Source of the DNA: Cupriavidus sp. WGlv3
GTDB taxonomy: Bacteria; Pseudomonadota; Gammaproteobacteria; Burkholderiales; Burkholderiaceae
Length of the DNA: 64,000 bases
Direction of reading: 5' to 3'
NCBI RefSeq assembly: GCF_023952475.1
Contig: NZ_JALHRX010000004.1
Location: 62,001-126,000, forward strand
Part shown: in pieces, positions 33,201-42,249 of the stretch
Numbering within the stretch: position 1 is the first letter of the stretch
How the letters are laid out: every line of letters begins with the position of its first letter
Notes under the pieces: model-generated
Databases searched by the model: none
The model's input: the letters and a program-made list of their open reading frames with translations, nothing else
What the model was told of the DNA's origin: nothing
Program-made: the position numbers and the translations under genes

Positions 33201-33479
33201 ATGCACACCGCCGCCAACGTCTACATCGCCCTGCAGAACAACGACGACACCCGCCCCATCATCGACGCCATCACCGAAGCCAACCCGCATGCGGTGGTGT
33301 CGCAGTTCCCCGCCATGGTCAAGATCGATGCGCCCGGACACCTCACCATCGTGCGTGAACTGGTGGCCGGCAAGCTCGGACGCGACTGGGACCTGCAGGA
33401 GATCCACCTGAACCTGATCTCGCTGTGCGGAAACATCGACGAGGACGAAGACGCCTTCACGCTGCGCTGGAACGCCTGA
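33201..33479 (+). CDS. dmpM: Phenol hydroxylase regulatory subunit P2 (DmpM/PoxC)
   Basis: A 92-residue cofactorless effector protein of the MmoB/DmpM family, which docks on the oxygenase and tunes substrate and oxygen access. The start MHTAANVYIALQNNDDTRPI gives a standard-length product; the upstream in-frame extension is Pro-rich and was discarded. The central VVSQFPAMVKIDAPG and the LQEIHLNLISLCGNIDED end are typical. It is encoded 25 bases after P1. Confidence 0.92.
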   Translation: MHTAANVYIALQNNDDTRPIIDAITEANPHAVVSQFPAMVKIDAPGHLTIVRELVAGKLGRDWDLQEIHLNLISLCGNIDEDEDAFTLRWNA

Positions 33480-33514
33480 CCGCGCCGCGGCATCGCAAAC
33501 ATCACGGAGACATC

Positions 33515-35026
33515 ATGGACGCACGCAAGAAGCTCAACCTGCGCGAGAAGTACGCCTCGATGACGCGGGACCTGGCCTGGGAAACGACCTACGAGCCGAT
33601 GGACCAGGTCTTTCCTTTCGACAAGTACGAAGGGATCAAGATCCACGACTGGGACAAGTGGGAAGACCCGTTCCGCATGACCATGGATGCCTACTGGAAA
33701 TACCAGTCCGAGAAGGAGCGCAAGCTGTACGCGATCATCGATTCGTTCGTGCAGAACAACGGCCACCTCAACGTATCCGACCCGCGCTACCTGAACGCGT
33801 TGCGGCTGTTCCTGACCGGCGTGACGCCGCTGGAATACGCCGCGCATCGCGGCTACGCGCATCTGGGCCGGCATTTCCGCGGCGCCGGCGCGCGCGTGGC
33901 GGCGCAGATGCAGTCGATCGACGAGCTGCGCCACGCCCAGACCCAGCTGCACACGCTGTCGGTCTACAACAAGTACTTCCACGGCTTTGGCGAGTGGCGC
34001 CATATGCACGACCGGGTCTGGTACCTGTCGGTGCCCAAGTCCTACTTCGAGGACGCGATGAGCGCGGGGCCGTTCGAGTTCATCACCGCGATCTCGTTCT
34101 CGTTCGAGTACGTGCTAACCAACCTGCTGTTCATGCCGTTCATGTCCGGCGCGGCCTACAACGGCGACATGGCCACGGTGACCTTCGGCTTCTCGGCGCA
34201 GTCGGACGAGTCGCGCCACATGACGCTGGGACTGGAGGTGGTCAAGTTCCTGTGCGAGCAGGATCCCGGCAACATCCCGATCCTGCAGAAGTGGCTCGAC
34301 AAATGGTTCTGGCGCGGCTTCCGCCTGCTGACGCTGGTCGGGATGATGATGGACTACATGCTGCCCAAGCGCGTGATGTCGTGGGCCGAAGCGTGGGAGA
34401 TGTACTTCGAGCAGGCGGGCGGGGCACTGTTCAAGGACCTGGAGCGCTACGGCCTGCGCATGCCCAAGTACCACGACGTGGCTACCCGCACCAAGGACCG
34501 CATCACGCACGAGGCCTGGGCCACGTTCTACAACTATGCGGGTGCCGCCGCCTTCCATACCTGGGTGCCCAGGGCCGACGAGATGGCATGGCTGGCCGAG
34601 AAATACCCGCAGACCTTCGAGCGCTACTACAAGCCGCGCCTGGAGCACTGGCAGGCGCGGCAGCAGGCCGGCGAACGCTTCTACAACGCCACGCTGCCGA
34701 TGCTGTGCCAGACCTGCCAGATCCCGATGGTGTTCTCGGAGCCGGACGACCCGACCCAGACCTGCTACCGCGAAAGCAGCTACCACGGCATGAAGTTCCA
34801 CTTCTGCTCGGACGGCTGCAAGGACATCTTCGACGACGAGCCCGCCAAGTACGCGCAGGCGTGGCTGCCGGTGCACCAGATCTACCAGGGCAACTGCGGT
34901 GGCACCACGCTGGACGACGTGCTCGGGTGGTACCGGCTGAACCCGGGCGCGGACAACCTGGACTTCGAGGGCTCGCAGGACCAGCGCAACTGGAATGCCT
35001 GGAAGGGCATCGCGCCGGCCGCCTGA
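33515..35026 (+). CDS. dmpN: Phenol hydroxylase diiron alpha subunit P3 (DmpN/PoxD)
   Basis: Catalytic subunit of 503 residues that inserts oxygen into phenol. The carboxylate-bridged diiron ligands can be placed as Glu107, Glu137, His140, Glu198, Glu232 and His235, in the two motifs DELRHAQTQ and DESRHMTLG. Their spacing is that of methane monooxygenase (30+3 and 34+3). A C-terminal zinc-type segment (CQTCQIP, then FHFCSDGCKDIF) is also present, as in DmpN. The start follows CACGGAGACATC. Confidence 0.96.
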   Translation: MDARKKLNLREKYASMTRDLAWETTYEPMDQVFPFDKYEGIKIHDWDKWEDPFRMTMDAYWKYQSEKERKLYAIIDSFVQNNGHLNVSDPRYLNALRLFLTGVTPLEYAAHRGYAHLGRHFRGAGARVAAQMQSIDELRHAQTQLHTLSVYNKYFHGFGEWRHMHDRVWYLSVPKSYFEDAMSAGPFEFITAISFSFEYVLTNLLFMPFMSGAAYNGDMATVTFGFSAQSDESRHMTLGLEVVKFLCEQDPGNIPILQKWLDKWFWRGFRLLTLVGMMMDYMLPKRVMSWAEAWEMYFEQAGGALFKDLERYGLRMPKYHDVATRTKDRITHEAWATFYNYAGAAAFHTWVPRADEMAWLAEKYPQTFERYYKPRLEHWQARQQAGERFYNATLPMLCQTCQIPMVFSEPDDPTQTCYRESSYHGMKFHFCSDGCKDIFDDEPAKYAQAWLPVHQIYQGNCGGTTLDDVLGWYRLNPGADNLDFEGSQDQRNWNAWKGIAPAA

Positions 35027-35056
35027 GCGCTCGCATAACAAGATAAGGAGACAACC

Positions 35057-35416
35057 ATGCCCGTCGTATCCATTGGCGACTACACCTTCGCGCCCGCCGA
35101 TCGCGAAGATGCGTTCCACGGCAACCGCCTGCTCTATATCGGCTGGGACGGCCACTTGCTGTTCTGCGCCCCGCATTGCTTCCCGTTCGCGCCGTCGATG
35201 CCGCTGCGCGACGTGGTGGAGCAGGTGCTGCCCGGCGTCTACGGCTATCACCCCGACTTTGCCCGCATCGACTGGGGCCTGGTGCAGTGGCTGCGCGGCG
35301 GCCAGCCCTGGCAGCCGGACCTGGACCGCACGCTGGAGCAGAACGGACTGGGGCACAAGGACGTGATCCGCTTCCGCACGCCGGGGCTGGACGGCATCGG
35401 CGGCAGCGGCAGCTGA
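35057..35416 (+). CDS. dmpO: Phenol hydroxylase gamma subunit P4 (DmpO/PoxE)
   Basis: A 119-residue small subunit of the oxygenase (alpha-beta-gamma)2 core. The sequence MPVVSIGDYTFAPADREDAF, the middle LLYIGWDGHLLFCAPHCFPF and PGVYGYHPDFARIDW match the family. AAGGAGACAACC precedes the ATG. It lies between the diiron subunit and the reductase genes, as in dmp and pox operons. No cofactor motif is expected or seen. Confidence 0.93.
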   Translation: MPVVSIGDYTFAPADREDAFHGNRLLYIGWDGHLLFCAPHCFPFAPSMPLRDVVEQVLPGVYGYHPDFARIDWGLVQWLRGGQPWQPDLDRTLEQNGLGHKDVIRFRTPGLDGIGGSGS

Positions 35417-35447
35417 GGCGCCACGGTTCGTACGCAAGGAGACCGAG

Positions 35448-36515
35448 ATGTATTCGCTGACGATTGAACCGATCGGCCAGACCATTCCCATCGCGCCGGG
35501 GCAGACCGTACTGGACGCCTGCCTGCGCAGTGGCGTGTGGCTGCCGCACGCCTGCTGCCACGGGCTGTGCGCCACCTGCAAGGTGCAGGTGGTGGACGGC
35601 GAGGTCGAGCAGGGCGACGCCTCCGGCTTCGCGCTGATGGATTTCGAGCGCGACAACGGCCAGTGCCTGGCCTGCTGCGCGACCGCGCAGTCAGACCTGG
35701 TGATCGAGGCCGATATCGAGGAAGACGTCGATGCGCTGGGCCTGCCGCTGGCCGACTATCGCGCCGAAGTGGTCGAGACGCGCGCGCTGACCCCCACCAT
35801 CCTGGGCATCTGGCTGCGCGTCAGGGACGGCCGGCGCGCGGCCTTCCAGGCCGGGCAGTATGTCAATCTGCAGGTGCCGGGCTGCGACCAGCCGCGCGCC
35901 TTCTCGCTGGCCAATGCGCCCGGGGACGAGCTGGTCGAGCTGCACGTGCGACGCGTGCCCGACGGGCAGGCCACCGGCTACCTGCACGAGCGGCTGGCGG
36001 TCGGTGACGAACTGGCATTCTCCGCGCCCTATGGCCGCTTCTTCGTGCGCAAGTCGGCGCAGGTGCCGATGCTGTTCCTGGCGGGCGGCTCCGGCCTGTC
36101 CAGTCCGCGCGCGATGATCCTGGACCTGCTGGCCGCCGGCGAGACTCTGCCGATCACGCTGGTGCAAGGCGCGCGCAACCGCGCCGAGCTGTACTACGAC
36201 GACGAGTTCCAGGCGCTGGCTCAGGCCCATCCCAACTTCTGCTATGTGCCGGCGCTGTCCGACGAACCCGCCGGCAGTGGCTGGAGTGGCGCGCGCGGTT
36301 ACGTCCACGACGTGCTGCACCAGCTCTACGCAAACGACGGCAGCGCCGACTTCCGCGGGCACAAGGCCTACCTGTGTGGGCCGCCGCCGATGATCGAAGC
36401 CTGTATCCGCACGCTGATGCAGGGCCGGCTGTTCGAGGCGGATATCCATACCGAGAAATTCCTGTCGGCGGCCGACGCGCACAACAGCGCGCGCAGCCCG
36501 CTGTTCAAGATCTGA
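35448..36515 (+). CDS. dmpP: Phenol hydroxylase NADH reductase P5 (DmpP/PoxF)
   Basis: A 355-residue electron-transfer protein carrying electrons from NADH through FAD and a [2Fe-2S] cluster to the diiron centre. The plant-type ferredoxin domain has Cys36, Cys41 and Cys44 (CCHGLCATCK) and Cys76. The FAD motif QPRAFSLAN comes next, then a nucleotide-binding domain with LFLAGGSGLSSPRAM and the terminal CGPPPMIEA. Gene order and AAGGAGACCGAG before the ATG complete the standard six-subunit set. Confidence 0.95.
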   Translation: MYSLTIEPIGQTIPIAPGQTVLDACLRSGVWLPHACCHGLCATCKVQVVDGEVEQGDASGFALMDFERDNGQCLACCATAQSDLVIEADIEEDVDALGLPLADYRAEVVETRALTPTILGIWLRVRDGRRAAFQAGQYVNLQVPGCDQPRAFSLANAPGDELVELHVRRVPDGQATGYLHERLAVGDELAFSAPYGRFFVRKSAQVPMLFLAGGSGLSSPRAMILDLLAAGETLPITLVQGARNRAELYYDDEFQALAQAHPNFCYVPALSDEPAGSGWSGARGYVHDVLHQLYANDGSADFRGHKAYLCGPPPMIEACIRTLMQGRLFEADIHTEKFLSAADAHNSARSPLFKI

Positions 36516-36530
36516 GCGGGGAGGCCATGC

Positions 36531-36854
36531 ATGCATACCGTAGAAATCGCCGGCAGCGGCCAGCGCTACGCCTGCGCGACGGGACAGAACCTGCTGCGTG
36601 CCATGGAAGTGCTGGGCCAGCGTGGCATTCCCGCCGGCTGCCGCGGTGGCGGCTGCGGCGTGTGCAAGGTCCGTATTGAGGCGGGACAGTACCACGTCGG
36701 CAAGATGAGCCGGGCCTGCCTGACCGAGGCCGAGCAGCGCGCGGGGCTGGTGCTGGCCTGCAAGACCTATCCGGATAGCGATATCCGGCTGCGTCCGGTG
36801 GCGCTGCTGCAGCGCTGCCTGGAGCGGCATGCCGGCCAGCACGAACCCGCATGA
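36531..36854 (+). CDS. dmpQ: [2Fe-2S] ferredoxin of the DmpQ/XylT type
   Basis: A 107-residue ferredoxin with cluster ligands Cys37, Cys42, Cys45 and Cys77 (GCRGGGCGVCKV ... LACKTY). Relatives XylT, DmpQ and PoxG re-reduce the iron of catechol 2,3-dioxygenase after it is oxidised by substituted catechols. The position directly before the dioxygenase gene fits that role. The ATG at 36531 follows GGGGAGGCCATGC, and an in-frame ATG does not precede it closely. Confidence 0.9.
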   Translation: MHTVEIAGSGQRYACATGQNLLRAMEVLGQRGIPAGCRGGGCGVCKVRIEAGQYHVGKMSRACLTEAEQRAGLVLACKTYPDSDIRLRPVALLQRCLERHAGQHEPA

Positions 36855-36887
36855 CCGGGAAGTGAACCCCAACACAAGGAGACAGAA

Positions 36888-37823
36888 ATGGCATTGACAG
36901 GCGTATTGCGCCCGGGGCATGTGGCCCTGCGCGTGCTGGAGCTGGAACCGGCGCTGAAACACTATACCGAGGTGCTCGGCTTGATCGAAACCGCGCGCGA
37001 TGCCCAGGGCCGCGTGTTCCTGAAGGCCTGGGACGAGCACGACCACCACAGCGTGGTGCTGCGCGAGGCCGACAGCCCGGGCATGGACTACATGGGCTTC
37101 CGCGTCGACAGCGGCCACACGCTGGAGCGGCTGGCGCGGGAGGTCGAGCAATCGGGGCTGGCCACCGCTTGCCAGTGGATACCCGCCGGCGAGCACCCGC
37201 ACACCGGCGTGCGCTTCCGCTTCACCATCCCGACCGGCCATGCGATCGAGCTGTTCGCGGACAAGGACAAGCCCGGCTGCAAGACCGGCGACCTCAATCC
37301 CGATCCCTGGCCGGATGACCTGCGTGGCATGGCGCCGAGCCGCTTCGACCATTGCCTGCTGTATGGCGATGATGTCGACGGCACCGTCAAGCTGTTCCGT
37401 GAGGTGCTTGGCTTCTCGCTGGCGGAGCAGGTGGTGGCGGGGCCGGATGGCGAGACGCTGATCGGCGCCTTCCTGACCTGCTCGAACAAGGCCCACGACA
37501 TCGCGTTTATCCGCCACCCGGAGAAGAACCGCTTCCACCATGCCTCGTTCCTGCTCGACAACTGGGGCGAGGTGCTGAAGGCGGCCGACATCATCTCCAA
37601 GAAGGACGTCTCGCTCGATATCGGTCCCACCCGCCATGGCATCACGCGCGGCGCGACGATCTACTTCTTCGACCCCTCCGGCAACCGCAACGAGGTCTTC
37701 TCCGGCGGCTATATCCACTATCCGGACAAGCCCACCATCACCTGGACCGACAACGAGCTGGGGCGCGCGATTTTCTATCACGACAGGAAGCTGAACGAAG
37801 CGTTCTTGAATGTACTGACCTGA
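36888..37823 (+). CDS. dmpB: Catechol 2,3-dioxygenase
   Basis: Extradiol type I dioxygenase of 311 residues that cleaves catechol to 2-hydroxymuconic semialdehyde. Fe(II) ligands are readable as His155 (RFDHCLL), His217 or His218 ([10 protein letters not shown]) and Glu269 (NEVFSGGY). The two-domain VOC repeat and the length are normal. AAGGAGACAGAA precedes the ATG. Its ferredoxin is encoded just upstream and the semialdehyde dehydrogenase just downstream. Confidence 0.95.
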   Translation: MALTGVLRPGHVALRVLELEPALKHYTEVLGLIETARDAQGRVFLKAWDEHDHHSVVLREADSPGMDYMGFRVDSGHTLERLAREVEQSGLATACQWIPAGEHPHTGVRFRFTIPTGHAIELFADKDKPGCKTGDLNPDPWPDDLRGMAPSRFDHCLLYGDDVDGTVKLFREVLGFSLAEQVVAGPDGETLIGAFLTCSNKAHDIAFIRHPEKNRFHHASFLLDNWGEVLKAADIISKKDVSLDIGPTRHGITRGATIYFFDPSGNRNEVFSGGYIHYPDKPTITWTDNELGRAIFYHDRKLNEAFLNVLT

Positions 37824-37845
37824 GCGCGAGCGCGCGCCTCCCGCT

Positions 37846-37877
37846 GGTTTGCTCCTTCTCCCGCAGGCGGGAGAGGG
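37846..37877 (-). repeat. Small dispersed hairpin repeat, copy 1
   Basis: On the minus strand: CCCTCTCCCG, a short loop, CGGGAGA, AGGAGCAAACC. Stem TCTCCCG/CGGGAGA spans 37857-37874. The same arrangement recurs at 45210 in the opposite orientation. It occupies the 111-bp gap between the dioxygenase and the next gene and may attenuate or stabilise the transcript. Confidence 0.6.
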
Positions 37878-37934
37878 CGCAACCAATCGGCAAGCCAACA
37901 GCCCGGGCAAGTATCAGCCCCAACGAGAACCAAC

Positions 37935-39389
37935 ATGAAACACTTCAAGAACTTCATCAACGGCGAGTGGGTCGGCACCGCACGCACGTTCGAGAACCGC
38001 AACCCCGCCGACAACACCCTGATCGGCCACGTGCACGAGGCCGGTCAGGCCGAGGTCGACGCCGCCGTGCAGGCAGCGCGCCAAGCGCTGCACGGCCCGT
38101 GGGGCCGGATGTCCGTGGCGCAGCGGGTCGAGCTGCTGCACGGGGTGGCAGACGGCATCAACCGGCGCTTCGACGAATTCGTGCAGGCCGAGATCGCCGA
38201 TACCGGCAAGCCCTTCGGCCTGGCCAGCCATATCGACATCCCGCGCGGCGCGGCCAATTTCAAGGTCTTTGCCGACCTGATCCGCAACGTGCCGACCGAG
38301 AGCTTTGCCATGGACACTCCGGACGGCGGCAGGGCCATCAATTATGCGGTGCGCAGCCCGCGCGGGGTGATCGGCGTGGTGTGCCCGTGGAACCTGCCGC
38401 TGCTGCTGATGACGTGGAAGGTCGGGCCGGCACTGGCCTGCGGCAACACCGTGGTGGTCAAGCCGTCGGAGGAAACCCCGGCCACCGCGACGCTGCTGGG
38501 CGAGGTGATGAACGAAGCCGGCGTGCCGGCGGGTGTCTACAACGTCGTGCATGGCTTTGGCCCGGATTCGGCCGGGGCGTTCCTGACCGCGCATCCGCAG
38601 GTCAACGGCATCACCTTCACCGGCGAAACCCGCACCGGCGAGGCCATCATGAAGGCCGCGGCCAATGGCGTGCGGCCGGTATCTTTCGAACTGGGCGGCA
38701 AGAACGCCGGCATCGTGTTTGCCGATGCCAACTTCGACCAGGCCGTGGCCGGCATCGCGCGCTCGGCCTTCGAGAACAGCGGCCAGGTCTGCCTGGGCAC
38801 CGAGCGCGTCTACGTGCAGCGCCCCGTGTTCGAGCGCTTTGTCGCCGCACTGAAGGCGAAGGCCGAGGGCCTGAAGCTGGGGCGGCCCACCGAGCCCGGC
38901 GTGAACATGGGACCGTTGGTGTCGCATGAGCACCGCGACAAGGTGCTGGCCTACTACCGCAAGGCCGCCGAGGCCGGCGCCACGGTGGTCACCGGCGGCG
39001 GCGTGCCGCAGATGCCGGGCGCGCTCGCCGAAGGCGCCTGGGTGCAGCCCACCATCTGGACCGGCCTGCCGGAAAGCGCCGCCGTGATCCGCGAGGAGAT
39101 CTTCGGGCCGTGCTGCCACATCGCCCCGTTCGACACCGAAGCGGAAGTGATCGCGCTGGCCAACGACACCCCATACGGCCTCGCTGCCACGGTCTGGACC
39201 GGCGACCTCGGCACCGCCCATCGCATGGGCAGCGCGCTGGACGTCGGCATCTGCTGGATCAACGCCTGGTTCCTGCGTGACCTGCGTACCGCCTTTGGTG
39301 GCGCCAAACAGTCGGGCATCGGCCGCGAGGGTGGTGTCCATTCGCTCGAGTTTTACACCGAGCTTCGCAACGTCTGCGTCCGCCTGTGA
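37935..39389 (+). CDS. dmpC: 2-Hydroxymuconic semialdehyde dehydrogenase
   Basis: NAD-dependent aldehyde dehydrogenase of 484 residues that starts the oxalocrotonate branch of the meta pathway. The family motifs are VVCPWNLPLLLMTWKVGPAL with the cofactor-binding Asn, FELGGKNAGIVF (catalytic Glu region) and FENSGQVCLGTERVYV (catalytic Cys), and the C-terminus has AFGGAKQSGIGREGG. The start MKHFKNFINGEWVGTA is standard for DmpC/XylG. Confidence 0.94.
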   Translation: MKHFKNFINGEWVGTARTFENRNPADNTLIGHVHEAGQAEVDAAVQAARQALHGPWGRMSVAQRVELLHGVADGINRRFDEFVQAEIADTGKPFGLASHIDIPRGAANFKVFADLIRNVPTESFAMDTPDGGRAINYAVRSPRGVIGVVCPWNLPLLLMTWKVGPALACGNTVVVKPSEETPATATLLGEVMNEAGVPAGVYNVVHGFGPDSAGAFLTAHPQVNGITFTGETRTGEAIMKAAANGVRPVSFELGGKNAGIVFADANFDQAVAGIARSAFENSGQVCLGTERVYVQRPVFERFVAALKAKAEGLKLGRPTEPGVNMGPLVSHEHRDKVLAYYRKAAEAGATVVTGGGVPQMPGALAEGAWVQPTIWTGLPESAAVIREEIFGPCCHIAPFDTEAEVIALANDTPYGLAATVWTGDLGTAHRMGSALDVGICWINAWFLRDLRTAFGGAKQSGIGREGGVHSLEFYTELRNVCVRL

Positions 39390-39398
39390 GATCCCAAC

Positions 39399-40181
39399 AT
39401 GCATAGCGAACTTATCCTCGAGATCGGCGCCGGCCTGCACCAGGCGCTTGCCACGCGACGCCCGCTGGCGCCGCTGACCGAATTCTGGCCGGACCTGACC
39501 ATCGACGATGCCTACCGCATCCAGCTGGCGATGGTGCAGCACCGGCTCGACGCCGGCGAACGCGTGGTCGGCAAGAAGATCGGCGTGACCAGCCGCGTGG
39601 TGATGGACATGCTGGACGTGCGCCAGCCCGATTTTGGTCATCTGCTGTCGGGCATGGTCTATGCCGACGGCGCGGCGATTCCCGCCGATACGCTGATTGC
39701 GCCCAAGGCCGAAGGCGAGATTGCCTTCGTGCTGAAGGAAGACCTGCTAGGGCCGGGCGTGACCAATGCCGACGTGCTGCGCGCCACCGCCTGGGTGCTG
39801 CCATGCTTCGAGATCGTCGATTCGCGCATCCGCGACTGGAACATCCGGATCCAGGACACGGTGGCGGACAACGCCTCGTCAGGCGTGTTCGTGCTGGGCG
39901 ATGCCGCGGTGGATCCGCGCCATTTGGACCTGGCCACGGTCGGCATGACGCTGGAGAAGAACGGCGAGATCGTCGCCACCGGCGCCGGCGCGGCCGCGCT
40001 GGGGCATCCCGTCAACGCGGTGGCTTGGCTGGCCAATACGCTGGGGCGACTGGGCATCGGGCTGAAGCGCGGCGAAGTGATCTTGTCCGGATCGCTCGCC
40101 GCGATGGTGCCCGTGGCCGCCGGCGACCAGCTGCGCATCAGCCTGGGCGGCATCGGCTCGGCCGGGGTGCGCTTTGTCTGA
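39399..40181 (+). CDS. dmpE: 2-Oxopent-4-enoate hydratase
   Basis: A 260-residue member of the hydratase/decarboxylase family that hydrates 2-hydroxypenta-2,4-dienoate to 4-hydroxy-2-oxovalerate. GERVVGKKIGVTSRVVMDML, DFGHLLSGMVY, AEGEIAFVLKEDLLGPGVTNADVL and DWNIRIQDTVADNASSGVFVLG match DmpE better than the decarboxylase paralogue encoded next. It starts ten bases after the dehydrogenase gene. Hydratase and decarboxylase usually act as a physical complex. Confidence 0.92.
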   Translation: MHSELILEIGAGLHQALATRRPLAPLTEFWPDLTIDDAYRIQLAMVQHRLDAGERVVGKKIGVTSRVVMDMLDVRQPDFGHLLSGMVYADGAAIPADTLIAPKAEGEIAFVLKEDLLGPGVTNADVLRATAWVLPCFEIVDSRIRDWNIRIQDTVADNASSGVFVLGDAAVDPRHLDLATVGMTLEKNGEIVATGAGAAALGHPVNAVAWLANTLGRLGIGLKRGEVILSGSLAAMVPVAAGDQLRISLGGIGSAGVRFV

Positions 40182-40217
40182 CCTCCGTCCATTCATCAAT
40201 CCAGCGGAAAACCAGCC

Positions 40218-41006
40218 ATGAACCTGATAGAAGACACTATCGCCCATCTCGCCGAACACCTGGAAAACGCAGAGCTGCGGCACGAGGCGGTGCGCAAGAT
40301 CACCGACGAGTACCCGGAGATGGACTGGGACGACGCCTACGCCATCCAGGACGCCATCCGTGCGCGCAAGACCGCGCGCGGCACCCGCATTGCCGGGCTC
40401 AAGATGGGCCTGACCTCGTTCGCCAAGATGCGTCAGATGGGCGTGAGCGAGCCGGTGTACGGCTTTCTCACCGACTACGGCGCCTGCATGGACGGCGCCG
40501 CCATCGATACCGGCACGCTGATCCATCCCAAGGTCGAGGCCGAGATCGCCTTCGTGCTGAAGGCGCCGCTCAAGGGTCCGGGCTGTCATATCGGCGACGT
40601 GCTGGCCGCGACCGACTTCGTGGTGCCGGCGGTAGAGGTGATCGACTCGCGCTACGAGAACTTCCGCTTCGACCTGAAAAGCGTGATTGCCGACAACACC
40701 TCGTCGGCACGCTTCGTGGTGGGCGGCACGCACCGCGGCACCGAAGGGCTGGACCTGAAGAACCTGGGCGTGGTGCTGGAGAAGAACGGCGAGGTGGTGG
40801 CCACCGCCGCCGGCGCGGCGGTGCTGGGCCACCCGGCCAACAGCGTCGCCATGCTCGCCAACATGCTTGGCGCGCGCGGGCGCGAACTGCCGGCCGGCAC
40901 CTTCATCATGACCGGCGGCGTCACCGAAGCCATCGCGGTGGCAGCCGGCGACAGCATCACCGTGCGCTACCAGCACCTGGGCACCGTGTCGATGCGCTTC
41001 ACCTGA
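40218..41006 (+). CDS. dmpH: 4-Oxalocrotonate decarboxylase
   Basis: A 262-residue paralogue of the hydratase that decarboxylates 2-oxo-3-hexenedioate. LAEHLENAEL, ITDEYPEMDWDDAYAIQDAI, GLKMGLTSFAKMRQMGV, AEIAFVLKAPLKGPGCHIGDVLAATDFVVPAVEVIDSRY (read as consecutive motifs) and NFRFDLKSVIADNTSS follow DmpH closely. The gene is adjacent to dmpE, whereas in classical dmp order it sits after dmpG, so the cluster is rearranged. Confidence 0.92.
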   Translation: MNLIEDTIAHLAEHLENAELRHEAVRKITDEYPEMDWDDAYAIQDAIRARKTARGTRIAGLKMGLTSFAKMRQMGVSEPVYGFLTDYGACMDGAAIDTGTLIHPKVEAEIAFVLKAPLKGPGCHIGDVLAATDFVVPAVEVIDSRYENFRFDLKSVIADNTSSARFVVGGTHRGTEGLDLKNLGVVLEKNGEVVATAAGAAVLGHPANSVAMLANMLGARGRELPAGTFIMTGGVTEAIAVAAGDSITVRYQHLGTVSMRFT

Positions 41007-41026
41007 TCCTGACAAGGAGACACAAC

Positions 41027-41218
41027 ATGCCGATCGTGCAGGTCTTCCTGATCGAAGGCCGCACCGAAGAACAGAAGGCGCGCCTGATCCGCGCGCTGAC
41101 CGACGCCGCGGTCGAGGCAGTGGGCGCGCCGGTGGAAACCGTGCGCGTGATGATCACCGAGGTGCCGAAGACGCAGTTCGGCATCGGCGGCAAGACTGCC
41201 AGGGAACTGGGCCGCTGA
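41027..41218 (+). CDS. dmpI: 4-Oxalocrotonate tautomerase
   Basis: A 63-residue enzyme using the N-terminal Pro1 (after Met removal) as catalytic base to ketonise 4-oxalocrotonate. The sequence MPIVQVFLIEGRTEEQKARL and the later VETVRVMITEVPKTQFGIGG are standard for the hexameric tautomerase family; Arg11 and Arg39-type residues are present. AAGGAGACACAAC precedes the ATG. It is shorter than 70 codons and easily missed. Confidence 0.94.
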   Translation: MPIVQVFLIEGRTEEQKARLIRALTDAAVEAVGAPVETVRVMITEVPKTQFGIGGKTARELGR

Positions 41219-41260
41219 CGCGGCGTCCAGAGCAACCAGACATAACGAGCAGGAAGGGAC

Positions 41261-42205
41261 ATGGACATGAAAGCAAGCGGCCGCCACAAGGTGGCCATCA
41301 TCGGGTCCGGCAATATCGGCACCGACCTGATGATCAAGGTGATGCGGCACGGCCGCCATCTGGAAATGGGGGCGATGGTGGGCATCGATGCCGCGTCGGA
41401 CGGGCTGGCGCGCGCCGCGCGCCTGGGGGTGCCGACGACGGCTGCAGGCATCGAAGGACTGGTCGGCATGGCGGGCTTCGACGAGATCCGCATCGCCTTC
41501 GATGCCACCTCCGCCGGCGCCCACGCGCATCACAACCGCGTGCTGCAGCAGCACGGCGTGCGCGTGGTCGACCTGACGCCGGCATCGATCGGTCCTTACG
41601 TGGTGCCCGTGGTCAACCTCGACCAGCACCTGGACGCACGCAACATCAATATGGTCACCTGCGGCGGACAGGCCACCATCCCCATGGTGGCGGCGGTGTC
41701 GCGCGTGGCCAGGGTGCATTACGCCGAGATCGTGGCGTCGATCTCCAGCAAGTCGGCCGGACCCGGCACGCGCGCCAATATCGACGAGTTCACGGAAACC
41801 ACCAGCCGGGCGCTGTGCTCGGTGGGCGGCGCCGCGCGTGGCAAGGCCATCATCGTGCTGAACCCGGCGGAACCACCGCTGATGATGCGCGACACGGTCT
41901 TCACCCTGTCGGAGGACGGCGATGAAGCGGAAATTGCCGCAAGCGTCGAAGCCATGGCGCAGGCGGTGCAGGCCTATGTGCCGGGCTACCGGCTCAAGCA
42001 GCGCGTGCAGTTCGAGCGCATCGCTGCGTCGGCGCCGCTGAACATCCCCGGACTGGGGCCGATGCACGGGCTCAAGACCTCGATCTTCCTGGAGGTGGAA
42101 GGCGCCGCGCATTACCTGCCTGCCTACGCCGGCAACCTCGACATCATGACCAGCGCCGCGCTGGCCTGCGCCGAGCGCCTGGCCGAGACCCGGCTGTCGG
42201 CATGA
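41261..42205 (+). CDS. dmpF: Acetaldehyde dehydrogenase (acylating)
   Basis: CoA-dependent acetaldehyde dehydrogenase of about 312-314 residues, the partner of the aldolase that channels acetaldehyde to acetyl-CoA. Rossmann motif [19 protein letters not shown], then [17 protein letters not shown]. The catalytic Cys is in [14 protein letters not shown], and [20 protein letters not shown] lies near the end. Two possible starts, MDM at 41261 or MKAS at 41267, follow AGGAAGGGAC. Confidence 0.95.
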   Translation: MDMKASGRHKVAIIGSGNIGTDLMIKVMRHGRHLEMGAMVGIDAASDGLARAARLGVPTTAAGIEGLVGMAGFDEIRIAFDATSAGAHAHHNRVLQQHGVRVVDLTPASIGPYVVPVVNLDQHLDARNINMVTCGGQATIPMVAAVSRVARVHYAEIVASISSKSAGPGTRANIDEFTETTSRALCSVGGAARGKAIIVLNPAEPPLMMRDTVFTLSEDGDEAEIAASVEAMAQAVQAYVPGYRLKQRVQFERIAASAPLNIPGLGPMHGLKTSIFLEVEGAAHYLPAYAGNLDIMTSAALACAERLAETRLSA

Positions 42206-42249
42206 GCGCGGCGCCACGCCATGAACGCATCGAAAGCAGGAAGACCAAC